Shown here: one piece after another, positions 61,029 to 64,000 of the stretch | Numbering within the stretch: position 1 is the first letter of the stretch | Layout: each line of letters starts with the position of its first letter | Assembly (NCBI GenBank): GCA_029433345.1 | Contig: JAQTHY010000001.1 | Coordinates: 1 to 64,000 of the forward strand | Length of the DNA stretch: 64,000 nt | Reading direction: 5' to 3' | Source of the DNA: Orbaceae bacterium ESL0727 | GTDB taxonomy: Bacteria > Pseudomonadota > Gammaproteobacteria > Enterobacterales > Orbaceae | The notes under the pieces: generated by a model | What the model saw: only the letters and a program-made list of their open reading frames with translations | What the model was told of the DNA's origin: nothing | Databases searched by the model: none | Made by a program: the position numbers and the translations under genes

Positions 61029-61556
61029 ATGCCATTATTAGACAGTTTTAAAGTTGACCATACCAAAATGCAAGCCCCTTTTGTACGCATTGCCAAAACT
61101 ATGCAGACACCCAAAGGTGATGCTATTACCGTATTTGATCTTCGCTTTACCACACCTAATCAAACCCAACTACCCGAAAAAGGTATTCATACACTCGAAC
61201 ACCTTTTCGCCGGCTTTATGCGTGATCATTTAAATAGTCAGAATGTGGAAATTATTGATATTTCCCCGATGGGATGCCGTACCGGATTTTATATGAGCTT
61301 AATTGGCCAACCTGATGAATCATTGGTTGCCGCTGCATGGTTTAGCGCGATGGAAGATATTTTGCAAGTGACATCACAAAAAGATATCCCTGAACTCAAT
61401 AAGTATCAATGCGGTTCGTATAAAATGCATTCACTGGACGAAGCTAAAACGATTGCTCGTAATATTATACAATCCGGCATTGGTCTTTGTCATAATCAAG
61501 ATATTATGTTAACCGAGGCACAGTTAGCTGCAATTAATCAAGATGAGAATGACTAA
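61029..61556 (+). CDS. luxS: S-ribosylhomocysteine lyase LuxS
   Basis: Converts S-ribosylhomocysteine to homocysteine and DPD, the precursor of autoinducer-2. The metal-binding [12 protein letters not shown] (HxxEH), the catalytic Cys in [11 protein letters not shown] and the third metal ligand Cys in NKYQCGSY are all present. Length 175 aa (E. coli 171). The gene starts 45 bases after ligA with no terminator seen between them, so it is probably cotranscribed. No AI-2 receptor or uptake genes are in the window. Confidence 0.97.
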   Translation: MPLLDSFKVDHTKMQAPFVRIAKTMQTPKGDAITVFDLRFTTPNQTQLPEKGIHTLEHLFAGFMRDHLNSQNVEIIDISPMGCRTGFYMSLIGQPDESLVAAAWFSAMEDILQVTSQKDIPELNKYQCGSYKMHSLDEAKTIARNIIQSGIGLCHNQDIMLTEAQLAAINQDEND

Positions 61557-61650
61557 TAGCGCAATTCACGCCATCACAAGACGATAATGCACCATAGTAA
61601 TAGACTGTTTCAAAATGAGTATTAGTAAAACAAACTAAAAGGAGAAAAGC

Positions 61651-61845
61651 ATGCCCAACGTTGTGATTGATTTTTTAGAAGGCCGCAGTTTAGAACAGAA
61701 AAGAGCGATGGCAAAACGTGTGACTGAAGCTTTAGTTGAAACATTAAATTGCAAAGCCGAAGCTGTACAAATTGTTATTCATGAAGTCGCCAAAGATCAA
61801 ATCGCTAATGGCGGTGTTTTACGTTGTGATAAAGAATCATCCTAA
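61651..61845 (+). CDS. 4-oxalocrotonate tautomerase family protein
   Basis: A 64-residue protein of the 4-OT family, enzymes that use the N-terminal Pro after Met removal as a general base. MPNVVIDFLEGRSLEQKRAM, cited in parts, has Pro2, the family segment EGRSLEQKR, and later AVQIVIHEV with a following basic residue (Lys) and Gly-Gly. An AGGAG ribosome site lies just upstream. The physiological substrate is unknown. It lies 94 bases after luxS. Confidence 0.88.
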   Translation: MPNVVIDFLEGRSLEQKRAMAKRVTEALVETLNCKAEAVQIVIHEVAKDQIANGGVLRCDKESS

Positions 61846-61855
61846 ATAAAAATCT

Positions 61856-61911
61856 ATCTAGATAAATAATCTATTAGGCAAGCAATAAAGCGCAACATTA
61901 TTTATCTAGAT
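61856..61911. repeat. 15-bp perfect inverted repeat
   Basis: ATCTAGATAAATAAT (61856-61870) and ATTATTTATCTAGAT (61897-61911) with a 26-base loop, starting 10 bases after the tautomerase stop. A transcript end or protein site are both possible; no T-run follows. Confidence 0.8.
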
Positions 61912-62039
61912 CATTCACCACTGAGGACTGTTATCGCTATTATTTGGTAGTAAACAGTTCGATAATAAGCTATTCGATAATAAGTTCATCCCCAAAAGGG
62001 ATAAATTCACATAATCAATTCCCTGAATAATGGGCTTAT

Positions 62040-62109
62040 GTTATAACTAACGTGTTATAACTAAATCGTTACAACTAAATCATTACAACTAAACTGCTAC
62101 AACTCACAC
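62040..62109. repeat. 14-bp tandem array downstream of ribA
   Basis: Five consecutive 14-bp units (GTTATAACTAACGT, GTTATAACTAAATC, GTTACAACTAAATC, ATTACAACTAAACT, GCTACAACTCACAC) in the gap between the convergent tautomerase gene and ribA. A shorter 15-bp duplication (CGATAATAAG-) lies just upstream at about 61960-61989. Confidence 0.88.
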
Positions 62110-62123
62110 ACTCAAACTCAACG

Positions 62124-62813
62124 CTACCGATCGCTATCATTAGGTGATAATGGGTGATGATGTAAATGCAACAAATGCCCCATTTTACTGGCTTTTGTTT
62201 CTAAATAGTGTTCATTATTGGGATTTTCACCGACTTCGAGGGGAACACGCTCGGTGATCTCAATGCCCGAATCTTCAAGCACGCGAATTTTTTCTGGATT
62301 ATTGGTCAGTAAGCGTATCTGCTTCACACCCAATAATTCCAACATATCAGCACAAAGCGTAAAATCACGTTCATCGGCTGCAAAACCGAGTTGATGATTA
62401 GCTTCGACGGTATCCATCCCTTGATCTTGCAATGCATACGCACGAATTTTATTTAGCAAGCCAATATTCCGCCCTTCTTGCCGATGATAAAGTAAAATCC
62501 CGCGGCCCGCTTTGGCAATTTGTTTGAGTGCCGCTTCGAGCTGAAAGCCACAATCACAACGTAAACTAAACAGCGCATCACCGGTTAAGCATTCGGAATG
62601 AATACGCGTCAAAATCGGTCCGCTTGCCGCTGAACTCTCGCTTTTAGATGAGCCATTTTTTAGCGTATCATCTTTGTTATCAGGGATCTGCTGGATATCA
62701 CCCATCACTAAAGCAACGTGATTTTTGCCGGTTGCGATTTCTTCAAATCCGACAATCGTAAATTCTCCCCATCGAGTAGGTAATTTTGCTTCGGCAACGC
62801 GTCTTAACTGCAT
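62124..62813 (-). CDS. ribA: GTP cyclohydrolase II RibA
   Basis: First enzyme of the riboflavin pathway. It opens [18 protein letters not shown] and has [20 protein letters not shown] split as [11 protein letters not shown] and RCDCGF, with the zinc Cys residues. [17 protein letters not shown] with catalytic residues, [11 protein letters not shown]-like RLLTNNPEK and [18 protein letters not shown] complete the family. Compared with E. coli (196 aa) it has a roughly 22-residue Asp/Asn/Ser/Lys insertion at residues 43-64 and a His-rich C-terminal tail. No FMN riboswitch was seen upstream. Confidence 0.96.
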   Translation of the reverse strand: MQLRRVAEAKLPTRWGEFTIVGFEEIATGKNHVALVMGDIQQIPDNKDDTLKNGSSKSESSAASGPILTRIHSECLTGDALFSLRCDCGFQLEAALKQIAKAGRGILLYHRQEGRNIGLLNKIRAYALQDQGMDTVEANHQLGFAADERDFTLCADMLELLGVKQIRLLTNNPEKIRVLEDSGIEITERVPLEVGENPNNEHYLETKASKMGHLLHLHHHPLSPNDSDR

Positions 62814-63187
62814 GATTATCTCCGTTATTCGTCTTTGCTATCTTAGATTTAGCAGCTGTGAGTCATAGCGCACTCGCTGTGAAAAATCCTTCACACCGCT
62901 TTTCATCGGTGATAGTGAGTGACATAGAATTCGTTATCTTTTCGTTAATCTTCAATGGTAATGAGTATATAAGCTATTGTTACTATGTTAGAATAAACCT
63001 ACAAACTCAACTGTACCAAGTAAATACCCATTGTTTTGCTAAGTGGCTACTTATTTCGCCGTCGATCATCGACGACGTTTAATAAAGAACAGGCTATTTT
63101 ATAGAATATTGCTCGATGTTCTCGTTATTTTCGCCACCCGTAAACGGAATGAGTATAGACTCAATTATACTTAATAGGATTTTGTAG
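62814..63187. other. Divergent intergenic region ribA-pgpB
   Basis: A 374-base gap with several palindromes: TGTGAA/TTCACA (about 62878-62895) and GTCGAT/ATCGAC (about 63061-63073), and a TATGTTAGAAT stretch near 62983-62993 that could hold a rightward -10. It contains no gene I accept; the 74-residue frame at 62858 lacks any family resemblance. Confidence 0.5.
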
Positions 63188-63940
63188 ATGGGGTTAATTC
63201 TAAAAAAAACAATCGTTGCTTTCTCTCTTTTTCTCGTCATACCATTAGTGGTTATTGCAATGGATTGGCATTGGCAACCGGAATTTTTGACTACTATAGC
63301 ACATTATTCATTATTGATAACAGAAAGTGCAGGGTCAACATGGGCGATTATCACCTCAGCATTCTTGTTTGTGCTTTTCTGTTTATTACTGCCTGTTAAA
63401 CGACTTAGCCAAATTATCATTTTATGGATCATCTTATTTTTAGCGATCTTATCTGGGCAGATGATTAAAAGTGTAGTGAAAACTTGTACCAAAGAACCCC
63501 GTCCTTATGTGTTATGGATGGCACAAACCGCACAACTCGATCAGCATTATTTCTATTCTTTACCTAAAGCTGAAAAAAAAGCGTTAGTCTTCGAATATGC
63601 AAACCAATATCCGGTTATTCCTCATTGGCTAACCAAACATTGGGAGAGCGAAACAGACTATTCTTTACCTTCAGGGCATACCCTATTTGCCACAACTTGG
63701 GCATTTTTAGCTTTATTATTTTTAGGATTTAAGCGGCATTATATTGTTGTTTCGTTAATTATTGCTTGGGCCGTGGCCATCGAAGTAAGCCGATTAATGT
63801 TGGGGATGCATCACCCAATCGATCTTATTTTAGGCATATTATTGGCTTGGACAATCTCAGTTATTGGTTATTTTTGTGCTAAAAAATGGCATATACTCAC
63901 TGACCGTCAAGATAAGCTAAAATATAATGTTCTCTCATAG
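63188..63940 (+). CDS. pgpB: PgpB-type phosphatidylglycerophosphatase / undecaprenyl-diphosphate phosphatase
   Basis: PAP2-superfamily membrane phosphatase acting on phosphatidylglycerol phosphate, undecaprenyl diphosphate and related lipids at the periplasmic side. Three PAP2 motifs are present: KTCTKEPRP (KxxxxxxRP), SLPSGH and SRLMLGMHHPIDLI (SRxxxxxHxxxD). Six membrane helices with a long loop between the first and second motifs, as in E. coli PgpB. Length 250 aa (E. coli 254). The last gene of the window; the final 60 bases hold nothing recognised. Confidence 0.93.
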   Translation: MGLILKKTIVAFSLFLVIPLVVIAMDWHWQPEFLTTIAHYSLLITESAGSTWAIITSAFLFVLFCLLLPVKRLSQIIILWIILFLAILSGQMIKSVVKTCTKEPRPYVLWMAQTAQLDQHYFYSLPKAEKKALVFEYANQYPVIPHWLTKHWESETDYSLPSGHTLFATTWAFLALLFLGFKRHYIVVSLIIAWAVAIEVSRLMLGMHHPIDLILGILLAWTISVIGYFCAKKWHILTDRQDKLKYNVLS

Positions 63941-64000
63941 AACAGAACCGGATACGTTATTATCTAGGGCACGATTTGATTGACTAAATCAATAAAATAA

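Noticed and set aside
62858-63082. 74-codon plus-strand ORF upstream of pgpB
   Set aside because: It runs through palindromic intergenic DNA and has no plausible ribosome site or family match.

Overview
The window reads as a chromosomal segment of an AT-rich gammaproteobacterium with enteric-type gene order: trpL-E-G.D-C.F-B-A with fused TrpGD and TrpCF, secM-secA-mutT, smpB divergent from ratA-ratB, zipA-ligA, opgG-opgH, ppdA-ppdB-ygdB-ppdC and yebC-ruvC. Low G+C, enteric-like proteins and broken-up synteny would fit the Orbaceae (Gilliamella/Orbus-type insect gut bacteria). That placement is an inference from general resemblance, not from a search. No rRNA, tRNA, CRISPR array, transposase or prophage module was recognised.

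Layout. 1-2.8 kb: moeB (5' end outside the window), dusC and an unknown membrane protein. 2.9-4.5 kb: murJ, then a 0.8 kb AT-rich gap with repeats. 5.2-12.4 kb: a rightward run of a small lipoprotein, opgG, opgH (osmoregulated periplasmic glucans), epmA (EF-P lysylation) and rmuC. 12.4-14.7 kb: cytochrome b561, qmcA and an NfeD protein. 14.8-20.8 kb (leftward): clsC-type cardiolipin synthase, bglX, yajQ, dapD. 21.2-23.0 kb: minor pilin cluster, followed by a triplicated 121-bp repeat. 23.5-30.5 kb: complete trp operon with readable promoter, TrpR operator, leader peptide and attenuator. 30.5-36.7 kb: an accessory island with a very large DUF4011/helicase/nuclease/DUF3320 gene interrupted by two in-frame TAA codons, and a divergent XRE regulator. 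36.9-39.5 kb: smpB, ratA, ratB, zur and two small DMT transporters. 39.5-43.3 kb: mutT, secA and a short divergent secM. 43.5-47.4 kb: aspS-nudB-ubiD. 47.8-52.2 kb: bioB with a likely BirA operator, a FrdC-FrdD fusion gene, an unknown exported protein, yebC-ruvC. 52.6-57.0 kb: acrAB-type efflux pump. 57.5-63.9 kb: zipA, ligA, luxS, a 4-OT tautomerase, ribA, pgpB.

What stands out. (i) Short tandem repeats of 11-18 bp period occur in many intergenic gaps and also in frame within ClsC, NudB and ZipA, giving low-complexity linkers. A roughly 28-bp dispersed element containing GTTTCAGA sits close to several of these arrays. (ii) A stand-alone gene fuses FrdC-like and FrdD-like membrane anchors into one five-helix protein. 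(iii) SecM keeps GIRAGP but is shortened and lacks the upstream F/W arrest residues. (iv) The giant helicase-nuclease gene is otherwise open over about 5.7 kb but carries two TAA codons in the same frame. (v) The trp control region can be read almost completely, including mutually exclusive leader hairpins.
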